From assembly GCF_013373865.1 (NCBI RefSeq), contig NC_050468.1, forward strand, positions 2,011,978 through 2,075,977: DNA of 64,000 nucleotides, in the 5' to 3' direction. The DNA is from Monomorium pharaonis. Its lineage: Eukaryota; Arthropoda; Insecta; Hymenoptera; Formicidae. The position numbers and the translations under genes were made by a program. Position 1 is the stretch's first letter; each line of letters begins with the position of its first letter. Under the pieces are notes generated by a model. The model ran no database searches. It was not told the origin of the DNA and was given only the letters and a program-made list of their open reading frames with translations. Positions 1 through 11,989 of this stretch are shown in pieces.

Positions 1-703
1 TATACAATTTGGGGACTGCAAAGTAAACGCGAATTTCCTATGTTTTCCTTTGTATTTTTTTTATAGAATTCAAAAGTTGATCTTAGAATTACGCCAAGTA
101 AAGAAAAAAATAGTTATAGACATTTAAACGTTGATGTTTCCTCAAAATTATGCATTTTTGAATGCTACTATCCTAAATATCTTTGGTCTTTTTAGAAATG
201 CAAAATCTCACATTTCATGGGACACTTATAAGTAAAAATATAATTATATTCCTAAAATTTGATAATGATATGAGAATATATTTTAAGCATCAGAGAAAAA
301 GCAACAGTCAATAGAAAGAATAATAGCAATCAAAAATACGTGATTTCATAATCCAGTTTTCAGGATTACAGAAGCATTAGTAAACAAAAGCATATAAGGA
401 ATCGCAATATAACCTATCAAACTCATTGTTTATAATAATGCAAAAATTATATACGCTTAAAAAAAACAAGTAAATTAAGAAGAAGGAAAATAAAAAAAGA
501 TGTGTGATCGACCGACTCTTCCTCACATACTCATTCGTGATTCCTGATTTCGACAAAGAAGGGAAATATTTGATTTGTATAATACTGCTAATTGAATATA
601 AATGATGCCGATGGATATAAATAAGAGTTGATAAAAGCAAATTAGGTGCTCAAAACTCGTTCGAATTCACTTGGTTCACAATTATCAGTAGGCTGGCGAC
701 ATT
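1..703. other. AT-rich intergenic sequence, no gene seen
   Basis: I see no supported coding region, RNA gene or clear repeat here. The open frames present are short, low-complexity and without recognisable motifs. The segment is the flank of the BEL/Pao element that starts at about 704. Confidence 0.6.
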
Positions 704-1127
704 TGTTGTGACATTTTATTACGACTGTTACGTCTTGCATTAGACGTTTTTATGTGTAGAGCCATTCATAACAAAATTTTATAATACTCCCCCAGGCGTT
801 CTCCGATACTGGCCCGCTCCTATCGAGTCGAGTTTGTCATTCTGTGGTTCGGCCTTCCTCGGGCCCTTCCGGCTCCCCTCGAGGCGCGCTGCAACCACGA
901 GGAGACCAGAATCTTTTGTCTCTCCGTGCCGCTAACATCGTGTACGATAGCTTGTCAAATTAAATAAAGTTGATTCAGTGATTACTCAGTGATCGTCTTT
1001 ATTTAGCTAATTAAACTAAAAGGCGCATATGCCTTGACCGCCTCAATCTCTCGAGAAATTACACCGATGAGAAGCCAGCGGAGATCTTTTAATCGAGATT
1101 GCACGTGCATAACGCATATTTTTAACA
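704..1127 (+). repeat. Putative 5' LTR of the BEL/Pao element
   Basis: It starts TGTTGTGACA and ends TTTTAACA, two bases before a perfect tRNA primer site. The start is inferred from the TG...CA rule, because no second LTR is present to align. An AATAAA-like polyadenylation signal (AAATAAAG) lies at about 961-968. Confidence 0.55.
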
Positions 1128-1128
1128 T

Positions 1129-1146
1129 TGGTCCTTCGAGCCGGAT
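1129..1146 (+). other. Primer binding site, tRNA-Tyr type
   Basis: TGGTCCTTCGAGCCGGAT is the complement of the CCA-ending 3' terminus of animal tRNA-Tyr as I remember it, 18 of 18 bases. It lies immediately after the LTR end, as minus-strand priming requires. Confidence 0.75.
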
Positions 1147-1464
1147 ATCCCTGGACACGAGCGGCCGCTCGAGTACAGTCTACGCACGATCCTCACGATT
1201 CTGACATCGCTGTTTCTGAACCAAGGAGGCTTTGTCGCCCCACTGTTGCATATCGGCACGGACAATTCACATCTCGGAGAGACGAAATTCTTATTGCCTC
1301 GCCAACGCATCAAAGTTTCTCGCACGCAATAAAGACAAGGTACTGTCGAAAGAGTGCGGCGTCGTGGAAAGAGCTCACGTCGCCAAGAGCCATACCACAA
1401 CGCATTCAAACAGCGCTGAAAAAGCAGTGTGAAGAACATTCAGGAATTCCCCGGTAACGCTACC

Positions 1465-1640
1465 ATCTGCATTCGTCGTGCCGCCACGTGCCCGTCCGCT
1501 CGAGAGGGGGCAACGCAGGGAATCTTCTCGATTCGCCGCCGCCATTTGCTTTCGTCGTGCCGCCACGTGCCCGTCCGTTCAGGAAGGGGCAGCCTAAGGA
1601 ACCTTCTTGATTCACCGCCGCCATCTGCATTCCTATGCAC
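1465..1640 (+). repeat. 78-bp tandem repeat in the BEL 5' leader
   Basis: A unit beginning CATCTGCATTCGTCGTGCC occurs at 1465 and 1543, with a partial third copy at 1621. It is GC-rich and lies between primer site and gag. The antisense open frames over it are by-products of the repeat. Confidence 0.7.
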
Positions 1641-1769
1641 GGGTGATCGTCGTCCGCTGCGCCGGCATCAAACATTATTTCACTCAAGTAAGGCAGGCTC
1701 ATTTGACTAAGCGTTCCACCAGAAAGCTCGCGCATTTTCGCGTATCTTTACTACTCAATTTATTTTACA

Positions 1770-2896
1770 ATGACAAGCCAATCTGACGCGGCCCTCCTTA
1801 AGAGGCTATGGTTAAAGGGGCATGCACACGCATACGAACGTATGTAGACTCAATCACATCTATCACATCGGGTGTAATAGCACAGCTTGAAGAGCGGAAA
1901 CGAAAGCTTGACGACTATTGGTCAGAATACAATAATTTTCAAACACAGTTGGAAATTCTCGACGAAAATGAATGCAATGACAGAATTAATTTCGAGGATG
2001 CATTTTATGCACTGTCAGCCAAAATTCGCGAATTGTTGACGCCGCCGTCAGCGTCTCGTCAACTCACTGCAGCCTCTCTAGCGCCGTCAAGTATGTCAGA
2101 CTCAAACGCGCCCCCTTTTAACGTCCGCTTATCAAAACTCGATTTACCTAAATTCTCGGGAAAATACGACGAATGGGTCCACTTCCATGATGCATTTCGG
2201 TCATCGATTCATGCCAACGCCTCGCTTAGTAACGTACACAAATTACAATACTTGCTAGCCGCGACTACCGACGATGCTCATAAAACAATAGATTTACTGT
2301 AAATATCCGATGACAATTACATTATAGCGTGGAACTTATTAAAGAATAAATATGACGACCAAAGATTCATAGTGCACAGCCACTTAAAGGCCATAGTCGA
2401 CCTTCCTGTCATGAATAAGAAGAACGCGTCCGAACTGCGGCAAATTGCCGACGGTGCCGTTCGTCACATTCAATTCCTAAAGGCTCTCAAGCGTCCCACA
2501 GACAGTTGGGACGATTTACTAATTTATTTGCTCATTTCTAAACTTGATACTAATACAACTCGCGAATGGCAAAGATCTCTCGTAGGCGATGAACTTCTTA
2601 CTTTCAAGGCCTTTTTAGATTTTTTAGTGCGCCAATACAAGCTTTTAGAGTCAACTGAAGGTGCCAAGCACGTAACTACGCGACATCAGTCAAACAAGCA
2701 GAAGGCATCATGTCACACAGCCATAAAGGTGAAATGCGACTACTGTCAAGGTGATCATTTAACTTACCAGTGCAAACAATTCTTGGTCCTTTTAATTCCT
2801 CAGCGAATAGACAAGGCACGATCTAAAAAAATGTGTCTCAACTGTCTGTGCGTCGCCACGCACACTTCAAGTAAATGCCCATCAGGCCGCTGCTGA
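1770..2896 (+). pseudogene. BEL/Pao gag relic
   Basis: The likely start is the ATG at 1770. A frameshift near 1800 moves the reading into the frame open from 1808 to 2302, and an in-frame TAA near 2300 separates it from the frame open from 2372 to 2896. The region around residue motif YDEWVHFHDAF is the DUF1759 gag core of BEL elements. Near the end are cysteine clusters of zinc-knuckle type (CDYCQGDH, CLNCLCVATH). The product would package the element's RNA into particles. The in-frame stop, the frameshift and a TGA at 2894 make this copy non-functional. Confidence 0.8.
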
Positions 2897-3465
2897 ACAT
2901 GTTCCCGTAAGCACTTAAAATACTTTATTGCACTTCGAGGCTTTTAATCAAAATAAAACACCTGAGGATCCTAAGTCAGGCTCGCCATCTTCACCCCCTT
3001 CGCCAAATCCCTCAACCGTAGTAGCCACGCATTCTTCTAGCTTCTCGGCTTTCGAATACACTTTCTTGTCCACCGCAATAGTAACTGCTGAAGGCAAAAA
3101 CGGCTTGACAGTTCCCGGTAGGGCACTTTTAGACTGCGCCTCCCAAACCAGCTTTGTAACAAAGGAATTTTTAAACAAATTAAAATTATCTCCCCGTCCT
3201 ATAGATATAACGATATCCGGGATAGGCGGCAAAATTACGAGCTCGGATCAAATGATCCAGATTAAGCTAAAATCAAGGCTAAATTCATTTGATTTCTTCA
3301 TCGATTGCATAGTGACCGACGGCAAAACAGATAATCTACCCACTTCCACCATGAAACGTTCGGCTTTTGACATTCCGCGCAATATTCAATTGGCCGATCC
3401 CAACTTTAACATTTCTTCCGACATCAATATTTTAATCGGAGCTGAAACCTTTTGAGATCTCATAT
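2897..3465 (+). pseudogene. BEL/Pao aspartic protease relic
   Basis: The frame from 2928 to 3455 carries the DUF1758 retropepsin-like domain: LLDCASQTSFVT around the active-site region (Asp-Cys-Ala in place of Asp-Ser/Thr-Gly, as is common in BEL elements), then ISGIGG and the C-terminal INILIGAE. The frame ends in a TGA where relatives have a Trp codon, and the same frame continues downstream into the linker to RT. The protein would cleave the element's Gag-Pol polyprotein. Confidence 0.75.
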
Positions 3466-4396
3466 GTATAGGGCAAATCAAAGCCATCGATAGACACCCG
3501 ACTCTACAAAAAACGAAACTCGGCTGGATTCTCGCGGGTAAATTAAATACGCTTGATTCGTCATCACACATTAAAGCCTTTCATGTTTCAGTAAGCAACA
3601 CGGCATTACACGATCAGCTCAACAAATTCTAGCAAATGGACGACTTTGACAATGATTCCAAAGCTCATATTTCGGAAGAAAGAATTTGCGAGAGGCACTT
3701 TGCAAGCACGGTTATGCGAAACTCTCAGGGTCGTTACGTTGTCCAGCTCCCTTTCAAGCAAAACTTGATCTGTAATCTGGGCCATTCTAGAGCCACAGCC
3801 TTAAAATGGTTCATGGCCTTGGAGAGACGACTCGACCACAATCCTCTCTTAAGGGGGCGATACACGGAATTTATGCGCGAATACCTAAAATTAGGCCACA
3901 TGCGCCCCATACTTGAGCATTCTCAATGTGAATCGTCTGCGTACTATTTTTCTCACCATTGTGTGGTCAAAGAAGAGGCCAAAGGTACCAAACTTCGCGT
4001 CGTTTTTGACGGTTCGTGCAAAACCGACACCGGGCTGTCTTTAAACGATTGCTTACCTACCGGGCCGGTCGTACAAAACGATCTCATTTCCAAACTTTTA
4101 CGTTTTCGTACTTTTCGCTACGCACTAGTGGTAGATGTGATAAAAATGTACCGTCGAGTCTTAATACACCCATCACAAACTAAATTTCAAAGAATCTTGT
4201 GGGGCGAGGACAAAGTTTCCGACATTCAAGCTTTTGAGCTGCTCACCGTTACGTACGGCACCGCGACGGCCTCTTACCTAGTAACTAGATGTCTCGTCGA
4301 CTTAGCTGACTGGTTCGTAAACGAATTTCCATTGGGAGCACTTCATTTAAAACGCGACTTTTATATGGACGACCTCCTCACCGGCGCTGACTCTAA
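3466..4396 (+). pseudogene. BEL/Pao reverse transcriptase, N-terminal part
   Basis: The frame open from 3636 to 4433 encodes the fingers and palm of a BEL RT: KLRVVFDGSCK, then LVVDVIKMYRRV containing the first catalytic Asp, and YMDDLLTG with the catalytic Asp pair at about 4366-4380. The preceding linker (3466-3635) is in the same frame apart from a TAG. The coding sequence is interrupted at 4397 by a transposon, whose own bases supply the last residues of the open frame. The RT resumes at 6005 in a compatible frame. Confidence 0.8.
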
Positions 4397-6001
4397 CAAG
4401 GGAACGGACAGAACTGTCCCTCACCGATTTTAATGAGCTTCGGATATGTTGTAAAACATAAGAAAATATTAGACCTATATTTTTTTTTATCTACGTATCT
4501 CGACGTTTAGGGGTTGAAACCACCCCTCGAAAATAACGCATTTTTTCGTTTTTTGCGAATATCTTTGAAAATATAAGGTTTATGAAAAAATGTTCAATAC
4601 GAAAGTTTTATGGTATTTTATACTCTTTACAATAGTATATTTATATTTTTTTTAAATTTCAAATTTTTTAATTTATCCCACCCTCCACCCCTTTTTTCAA
4701 CATTTTAAAAATTTTGTAAAGACAAAAATTAAAGAGCATTAAAAGCCGAATCCACCCATATATAATAACATATGGGTTCCATCATTCTCAATTATTGAAA
4801 CGAGATAGTAATCTCGCGCTATAGGTGTCGCGCTAGTAGTGTTGCGTTATTTCTTTAGTCGCGTCACACTCAATAACTGCCTCTTCTGCGTATATTTTTA
4901 TATTAAAACATAAAAATGGATTAATCTTAATTATATAATACGCAACGTATTACACGATATAAAGCATAAATGCATATATATAACAAAAGTAGCATATATA
5001 TACGTATGTGCCTACGTACATTTTCATTGTTACAAATGCGAATATAAATTAATATGAAGCAAAATATTTTTTAACATTTAAAACTGCAAATACAATATAA
5101 CAAAATATATAATATCAAGAGAAAAATATAAAACATAAACTGCAATAACTATTTGCATAATTATATTATTTACACTATATGCACGTAGCACGCTCTGATA
5201 ATAAAGATAATATAAGTATATAAGTATATAATTTAATTTAATTTGAAGTTTGAAAATACATTTATACGGATGTATATATACATTTTGCATACGACACGGA
5301 CAAATAACTTTAATATCAGTGTTGATAGAGGGACCGGTTGTTTTCGCGCAAGCGCATCACGTGAGGCTTCAATAAAATATTCATTAGTAATAGGAAGGAG
5401 ATCTTTGATCGTACATCTTTTATTCATGCTTTATATCGTGTAATACGTTGCGTATTATATAATTAAGATTAATCCATTTTTATGTTTTAATATAAAAATA
5501 TACGCAGAAGAGGCAGTTATTGAGTGTGACGCGACTAAAGAAATAACGCAACATTACTTCTAGCGCGGCACCTATAGTGCGAGATTACTATTTCGTTTTG
5601 CTAATAATTGAGAATGATGGAACCCATATGTTATTATATATGGGTGGATTCGGCTTTTAATGCTCTTTAATTTTTGTCCTTACAAAATTTTTAAAATGTT
5701 GAAAAAAGGGGTGGAGGGTGGGATAAATTAAAAAATTTGAAATTTAAAAAAAATATAAATATACTATTGTAAAGAGTATAAAATACCATAAAACTTTTGT
5801 ATTGAACATTTTTTCATAAACCTTATATTTTTAAAGATATTCGCAAAAAACGAAAAAATGCGTTATTTTCGAGGGGTGGTTTTAACCCCTAAACGTCGAG
5901 ATACGCAGATAAAAAAAATATGGGTCTAATATTTTCTTATGTTCTACAACATATCCAAAGCTCATTAAAATCGGTGAGGGACAGTTCTGTCCGTTCCCTT
6001 G
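4397..6001. mobile_element. Fold-back DNA transposon, TAA target duplication
   Basis: The ends are CAAGGGAACGGACAG and its reverse complement CTGTCCGTTCCCTTG, flanked by TAA at 4394-4396 and 6002-6004. The inverted repeats run about 570 bp inward (to about 4970 and from about 5420), with about 450 bp of unique AT-rich DNA between and no transposase. It is therefore a non-autonomous element. A 3-bp TAA duplication is compatible with PIF/Harbinger-like transposition, but I cannot assign the superfamily. A related element with the same termini and duplication lies at 56123-58149. Confidence 0.85.
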
Positions 6002-6004
6002 TAA

Positions 6005-7075
6005 GTCAGAAGCATTAGCCATTCGCAGCGAATTAATACAGCTATTAAAGACAGGATGCTTCGAATTAAGCAATTGGGGATCCAATTACCCCAAGTTATT
6101 AAACAATGTCAATGATCAAGGTGACAGCATAATTCCCTTTGACAAGCATGATGACCTTTGCATACTAGGTACATCTTGGGACAGAGACAATGACACGCTT
6201 TGGTTCACTTATTCACTTATCTCATCTTTAAATACAGCTTCAAAGCGAAGTATACTTTCGGAAGTCTTTAAGTTATTCGACCCGTTAGGCCTCCTCGGCC
6301 CCATTATCGTTACCGCAAAGCTCATAATCCAGAAACTGTGGCAGTCGGATGTCAATTGGGACGAATCCATCCCACAAGATATTCACACAAAATGGACGCA
6401 ACTTAAACTACAATTACCAAATATAAATCACTTAAAAGTCGCTCATTGTATAAAACTTATCCCCGATACTAATTGTTTACAAATTCATGGTTATTGCGAC
6501 GCGAGTGAACGCGCTTACAGTGCGTGTTTATACATTCGAAATGAAGTTAGTTCCGGCAACTATCAATCTTACTTGCTTTGCTCCAAGTCTCGTGTCGCGC
6601 CTATCAAGGCAATCTCTTTGCCCTGCTTTGAGCTGTCGGCAGTTTTGCTCCTAGCCCGACTAGCGGATAAAATCAAATCATCTCTCGGTTTCGTGAACGT
6701 GAAAACATTCTTATGGTCGGACTCGACCATAACCCTCAATTGGATAACCGCTCCATCGCGCCGGTGGTCAACATTTGTAGCTAATAGGGTCGGAGAAATT
6801 CAACGTTTAACTGAAATGTCTGATTGGCAACATATTGCCTCAGCCAACAACCCCGCGGATGCGTTGTCGAGAGGTCTGCTTCCCAACGATATCACCAATC
6901 TTGATATGTGGTGGCACGGTCCACATTATTTGAAATTACCCGCGGCACAATGGCCTGCTAGTGAATTCACCATTCTCGGAGGTGATCTTCCTGAGCAGCG
7001 AAAGGTAGCTCATGCTTTGTCGCGTCTAACGATACTAGCTTCATAAATAATTTAATTACTAAATTTTTTAATTTA
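6005..7075 (+). pseudogene. BEL/Pao RT C-terminal part and RNase H relic
   Basis: Reading resumes at 6005 with the BEL RT connection region (LLKTGCFELSNWGSN, FDPLGLLGPI) and passes into an RNase H-like region with CDASERAYSA near 6500, ELSAVLLLARL and the WSDSTITLNWI motif near 6715. ANNPADALSRG near 6845 is the typical end of this domain. Small gaps and a stop at about 7044 break the frame. Removing the transposon and one TAA keeps the host frame, so the insertion was clean. Confidence 0.8.
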
Positions 7076-8522
7076 AATAAAATTCTCCGCATCACAGCTT
7101 GCTGCTGTAGGCTCATGCAAATCAAGGCTCATAAGCTAGCAACCATTGCAATTTCTCCAACCGAGACCCTCCACTCCTTAAACTTACTGTGCAAGGCCGT
7201 GCAAAGACAAGCCTTTCCGTCCGAATACGATTTATTAGCCAAATCCCACCTCGTCAGTCATTTCAGTAGATTAAATACCTTAGCTCTATTCATGGATAAT
7301 CAGGGTTTAATAAGAGTAGGAGGACAACTAAAAAACTCAACCTTATCTTACGACGCTCGTCATCAAATTTTATTGCCCAGTCATAACGCCCTAACCGCGC
7401 GCATCATAGAATATGAGCATTCACGCAATCTTCATGCAGGTACGCAGGCTACTATGGCTTCGGTCAGGCAAAGGTTTTGGCCATTGACCCTGAGGTCATC
7501 CGTCAGAAAGATAATAAATAATTGCGTAAAATGTTTTAGAGCTAAGCCTTTGGTATCTGAGGCTATGATGGCCTGTCTGCCTTCACCTAGAGTTACCGTG
7601 TCGCGACCCTTCACACATTGCGGAGTTGATTACGCGGGTCGCGTCATTATACGTGAAGGAAAGCGTCGCAACTCACGCAATCACAAGGCATACATAGCGG
7701 CATTCGTGTGTTTCGCCACCAAGGCGGTACACTTGGAATTGGTGAGTGATCTCACCACAGACGCCTTCATAGCGGCTCTCAAAAAACTTATCGCGCGACG
7801 AGGCAAACCTGACCAAATGTATTCCGACAACGCCACTAATTTTGTGGGGGCTCAAAAACAGATCAAGAAACTTTATGACTTTCTACAAACTGACGCGGCC
7901 CAAACTGCCATTAACAGCTTCCTAGCTGAACAACATACCACTTGGAACTTTATTTCCCCAAACGCGCCGCATTTTGGCGGGCTTTGGGAGGCTGCAATAA
8001 AATCCGCAAAATTTCATATAACTCGCATAATTGGAGAATCACATTTGACATTCGAGGAGTTTCTGACTGCGTTATGTGAAGTTGAGGTTATCCTGAACTA
8101 GCGTCCTCTTCAACCGCTGAGTACAGATTCTAATGTCGTACTTGAGTCCCGTACTTTTTCTGGTCGGCGCTCCGTTGAATAGCTTGCCTTGTTTGCCCGA
8201 CCTAATTGATGTAAACAAAAACAGACTGCAACGTTGGCACATTGTCCAACAAATGCGTCAACATTTCTGGGCCAGATGGAGCTCGGAGTATTTGCACTCC
8301 CTTCAAGAGCGACACAAATGGAAAAACTTCAAAGGCCCACAATTAGAGCCGGGACAATTAGTTTTGATAAAGCAGCAAGGCTTAGCCCTACTGTTATGGT
8401 TAACAGGCCGTGTAGAAAAAATTCATCTCGGCTCTGATGGTGTGGCTCGCTCTGCTACGGTGAAAACCTCAAAAGGATCTTATGTTAGACCGCTCTCTAA
8501 ATTAGCAATACTTTTTATTTAA
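7076..8522 (+). pseudogene. BEL/Pao integrase relic
   Basis: The frame 7115-8101 has the zinc-binding HHCC module (EYEHSRNLHAG then NNCVKCF), the catalytic triad in order (THCGVDYAG, SDNATNFVGA, then PHFGGLWEAAIKSAK with the Glu), and the GKPDQ spacer typical of BEL. A stop near 8099 and a frame change separate it from 8133-8522, which carries the DUF5641 C-terminal domain (LQRWHIVQQMRQHFWARW, PLSKLAIL). The domain would insert the cDNA into chromosomes; this copy cannot be made intact. Confidence 0.85.
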
Positions 8523-9012
8523 AATTTTTTGTATTTTCTGTACGCTACTTTATTCTGCCGAGCGGAAACAGAGAGAGAGTTACAGCATGATTATATGAAT
8601 TTGAGTTAATTGTACTTTTTATGCTATTTCGTTTAGTTCTCTCTACTTGATAGATACGCAGAATAAGAGGTTGCGATTTAATTTGTGGCGGCGCGTTCGG
8701 TCGGTGCTTCATGCGACGATTGTTATTATTTGGGGGACGCTGGATCGCTCTAAAGCGTGGATCGGTCTAGGACGGGAGACGAATACCTCGCACCATAGAC
8801 TTGGGTGAAGGCACTTGGTTTGCAGCGACACCGATGGTGTCCGCTCCGGTGCTGTCATTTATGGCGGAACGCATATAGCGCGCCGGTAGCCCCGCGCCTA
8901 CGTTAAAGTCCTAAGACTTCATAGAAGCAGTTGATGGGAAAGGACGTACGCTTCGCAGCGCGCACCTTCCCGCACCGTTGGCTTGGATGTCTCCCGCGGG
9001 ATGGATAACGAC

Positions 9013-9014
<2 letters not shown>

Positions 9015-9061
<47 letters not shown>
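9015..9061. repeat. (AG)n microsatellite, LINE insertion point
   Basis: About 23 AG units. The matching GA tract resumes at 13601-13621 on the far side of the LINE, and copy B has one continuous tract (about 24957-24992). The LINE therefore inserted into this tract. Confidence 0.85.
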
Positions 9062-9066
<5 letters not shown>

Positions 9067-9127
9067 GATTGATTGATTGATCTTTTATTAGCTTTCTCAG
9101 CTATTTTCAATACATATATATACAATT

Positions 9128-11986
9128 TTATGCTACATCATTAAAAACAAATTCTTTTAGCATTCGTTTAAACATTTCTAAACGATTACAATGTTTAACT
9201 TCGTGTGGTAATGCGTTGTACATTAACACACCCTCATAAAATAAACTTTTTTGCGCGCTTCTTGTTTTTCGGAATTCAATAACAATATCCCCTGTCTGCC
9301 TAGTTTCGCGTTCTCCCTCTACTATTCTAAGTCTATTACTAAATTGCTCCGGCATCATATTATTTAAGATCTTAAAAATAAATATGCACATATTGTAATA
9401 CAGCCTTTGTCTTATGGTCATAAATTGCAACGCTTGGTGCATACATTTAACTTTGGTACGTTTGTCACATTGCAATATGACTCTCATAGCTCTATTTTGC
9501 GCTATTTGGAGCCTACTTAACTGTGTATCCCCCATATCTATTAGTAGCGTTGCACAATACTCAAAGTGAGGTGCTATAATGGTCTTATATATCGTACATC
9601 TAGTGTAAGCCGAGATAAAGTTCCCTATTCTATTTAAAAAACTTATTTTCTTCCCTATTTTCTTTAGCATGTAATCACAGTGACCGCTGAATCTAAGTCT
9701 ATCATCAATAATTATGCCCAAGTACTTTATTATTTCTACGCGCTCAATCTCATTTCCATCCAAACATCTCACAATAGTATTGCCTCTCAATTCTTTCCTT
9801 ATACCTCTAACTAACATATATTTTGTTTTCCCCGCATTCATCTTCAGTTTATTAATATTCATCCATTCCTCCACTACGTTAAATGCAATATTCAATTTCC
9901 TCTCTATCTCCGCACTACTCTCACCTGTTACATATATTAACGTATCGTCCGCAAACATTTTTATATTACACACATCCGAGCAAACGTTAACAATATCATT
10001 CATATATATTATAAACAACAATGGGCCCAATACCGAACCCTGTGGCACTCCGTATTCCGTAGTCAGTATCTTAGACCATCTATCATTAAATTGAACTTGT
10101 TGCATTCTATCTTTTAAGTACGACCTAAACCATTCTAGAACTGTTCCTGTAATACCATACTGGTATAATTTCTCTAGTAATCTTCCTCTATCAATTGTCT
10201 CGAAAGCCCGTTTAAGATCTACAAAAATAACTCCTACTATTTGTCTCTCACTAATAATCAATTTCCATTCATCTATAACTGTTTGAATTGCTGTTTCACA
10301 CGAATAATTTTTCCTAAAGCCCGACTGATGTTCCGTTATAATGTTATTACTTTCTAGGTAGACCTCAATTTGCTTTTTAACTATTATCTCTAATACTTTT
10401 TCATATATTGGTAATATATTAATAGGTCTATAATCACTTGCCCTCTTAGGTTTCTCTACTTTTGGTATTGGAATTATCGTGGATGTTTTCCACTCTTTCA
10501 AGAAACAACCCTCACTCATTGACTTATTTATTATATCACAATATTCCTCTTCCATGACACAAAATATCGTTTTTAATATATCGCTAGTTATTCCTTCTTC
10601 TGTACCTTTCTTTTTTGGTAATTCCCTAATGATTTTTCTTACTTGTTCTGTCGTAATTGATTCAAATTTTTCTAGCTCTCCTTTCTTTTCAATACAATAA
10701 ATAGTTCTCTTATTTGTGCTTGTTGTATAATTCTTATCTATAGATTTTATTATGTCTTTAATACTTTGTATATAATATAAGTTAAATTTATCAGCTATAT
10801 CACACTCTATATTATTGTCTAATATTTCAAAATCTATTTTTCCTACAAATTTCGCGCCTATTGGTCCTCCTCTAATAATTTCTTTTAATGATTTCCACAT
10901 AGTTGTGGGATTGTTACTATTATGATCAATCATGTTTTCATAATATTCTTTTTTCTTTGTTCTAATTAAACTAACTACTGCATTTCTTTCTATTTTAAAT
11001 TGTTGCCAGTTTTGTTCCGTGCTATCGTACAGTGCTTTTCTATACGCCTTATCTCTTCTAGTCGCTAGCTCTTCTATTTCCTTTGAATACCATTTTTTTC
11101 CTTCCCATATTTTTGGTATTCTAAAAATTTTCTTAGGTGCTGAGATGTCTAGCGCATCTACAATACTATTAATTAAATTCTTTGCCTTTACATTAATATC
11201 TAACTCATTAATATCTAAATCATATCCTTTTTCTAAATTACTCTCCACTAGCTTAATAAACTCATCCGCATTATATCTACTATAATCCCTGCCACTGAAT
11301 TCTTTATATTTATTTACAATCTTGTTCGTATTTATCACAACTTTTATCCACGCATGATCCGTTATCTTAGGTTCGTACTTGACTTCTACATTTATATCTT
11401 TATTCGCAAAAACTAGATCTATAATTGTTTTACTATTTTCGGTAACTCTCGTTGGTTTATCCACATACTGCTTCATACCTAGACTTTGCATAGTCGTTAG
11501 TAGTTTATTTGTATAATAAGAGTCTGTCATACAATCTATATTGAAGTCTCCTAATATTATACACTCTTCTTTTATCGTTAATTCTTCTACTATCTCCTCT
11601 AAGAATCCTATAAACTCTCCATGTGACGCACTCGGTGAATGATATACTACCATTAACACTCCTTTAAACAATTTCTCTTTTACTTCTATTGCAACGCACC
11701 ACACAATCCTTTTTAATTTTTTCAATACTACTATCTCATACTTGATATCGTCTCTTACATACAGAGCAACCCCCCCTGTATTTCTATTTTCCGCGTCGCA
11801 TCTAACCACACTGTATCCCGGTACACTTATTTCACTGTCTTCAATTTCCGCAATCAGTCTCGACTCCGACAATGCAATAATTGCCGGATTTAATTTCTTC
11901 ATAATCTGATGCTGTATCTCGTCCTTATGTGCCATTAAACTTTGCGCGTTTGTATATATTATCTGATCCTCTTCTTTCTGTAATTG
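9128..11986 (-). CDS. LINE ORF2: endonuclease and reverse transcriptase
   Basis: The protein nicks target DNA and copies the LINE RNA there. An apurinic-type (EEP) endonuclease fills the first 210 or so residues (ALSESRL, GGVALYVRDD, ILGDFNID, DLVFAN, ITDHAW). The RT follows with FVDLKRAFETID, GVPQGSVLGPLLF and the catalytic FADD (near 9950). The tail has the usual helical region, without an RNase H that I can see. The first Met is at 11935, but the first conserved endonuclease motif (TNAQSL, with the catalytic-site Asn) lies just upstream of it, in the 17 codons between that Met and the ORF1 stop. I therefore start the feature right after the stop at 11987-11989. Translation probably depends on reading through that UAG, since no Met lies in the 17 codons. 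The frame is otherwise open for more than 950 codons. Confidence 0.9.
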   Translation of the reverse strand, partial: QLQKEEDQIIYTNAQSLMAHKDEIQHQIMKKLNPAIIALSESRLIAEIEDSEISVPGYSVVRCDAENRNTGGVALYVRDDIKYEIVVLKKLKRIVWCVAIEVKEKLFKGVLMVVYHSPSASHGEFIGFLEEIVEELTIKEECIILGDFNIDCMTDSYYTNKLLTTMQSLGMKQYVDKPTRVTENSKTIIDLVFANKDINVEVKYEPKITDHAWIKVVINTNKIVNKYKEFSGRDYSRYNADEFIKLVESNLEKGYDLDINELDINVKAKNLINSIVDALDISAPKKIFRIPKIWEGKKWYSKEIEELATRRDKAYRKALYDSTEQNWQQFKIERNAVVSLIRTKKKEYYENMIDHNSNNPTTMWKSLKEIIRGGPIGAKFVGKIDFEILDNNIECDIADKFNLYYIQSIKDIIKSIDKNYTTSTNKRTIYCIEKKGELEKFESITTEQVRKIIRELPKKKGTEEGITSDILKTIFCVMEEEYCDIINKSMSEGCFLKEWKTSTIIPIPKVEKPKRASDYRPINILPIYEKVLEIIVKKQIEVYLESNNIITEHQSGFRKNYSCETAIQTVIDEWKLIISERQIVGVIFVDLKRAFETIDRGRLLEKLYQYGITGTVLEWFRSYLKDRMQQVQFNDRWSKILTTEYGVPQGSVLGPLLFIIYMNDIVNVCSDVCNIKMFADDTLIYVTGESSAEIERKLNIAFNVVEEWMNINKLKMNAGKTKYMLVRGIRKELRGNTIVRCLDGNEIERVEIIKYLGIIIDDRLRFSGHCDYMLKKIGKKISFLNRIGNFISAYTRCTIYKTIIAPHFEYCATLLIDMGDTQLSRLQIAQNRAMRVILQCDKRTKVKCMHQALQFMTIRQRLYYNMCIFIFKILNNMMPEQFSNRLRIVEGERETRQTGDIVIEFRKTRSAQKSLFYEGVLMYNALPHEVKHCNRLEMFKRMLKEFVFNDVA

Positions 11987-11989
11987 CTA
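11978..11989 (-). promoter_or_regulatory. Predicted stop-codon readthrough site, UAG CAA UUA
   Basis: On the minus strand the ORF1 stop reads AAA TAG CAA TTA CAG. TAG followed by CAA TTA is the CARYYA context of the tobacco mosaic virus replicase leaky stop, here matched exactly through the following CAG. ORF2 continues in the same frame with no further stop. The sequence is seen directly; readthrough itself is inferred. Confidence 0.65.

Larger units (their letters stand above)
704..8530 (+). mobile_element. Degenerate BEL/Pao LTR retrotransposon
   Basis: In order it has an LTR-like segment, a primer binding site, a BEL-type gag (DUF1759), an aspartic protease (DUF1758), reverse transcriptase, RNase H and an integrase, all on the plus strand. 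The frame is broken by several nonsense codons and frameshifts, two of them where a conserved Trp codon has become a stop, so the copy is dead. A fold-back DNA transposon sits inside the RT (4397-6001). No 3' LTR is recognisable: after 8530 the sequence passes into a different repeat, which may have removed it. The family assignment is firm; the outer boundaries are approximate. Confidence 0.85.

Noticed and set aside
1128..1710. Overlapping frames near the BEL leader
   Set aside because: They cover a 78-bp tandem repeat in the untranslated leader.
8540..9061. 3' LTR of the BEL element
   Set aside because: It does not match 704-1127; it matches copy B of the non-coding LTR-like element instead.
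9714..11285. Plus-strand frames across the LINE ORF2
   Set aside because: Shadows of the minus-strand endonuclease-RT.
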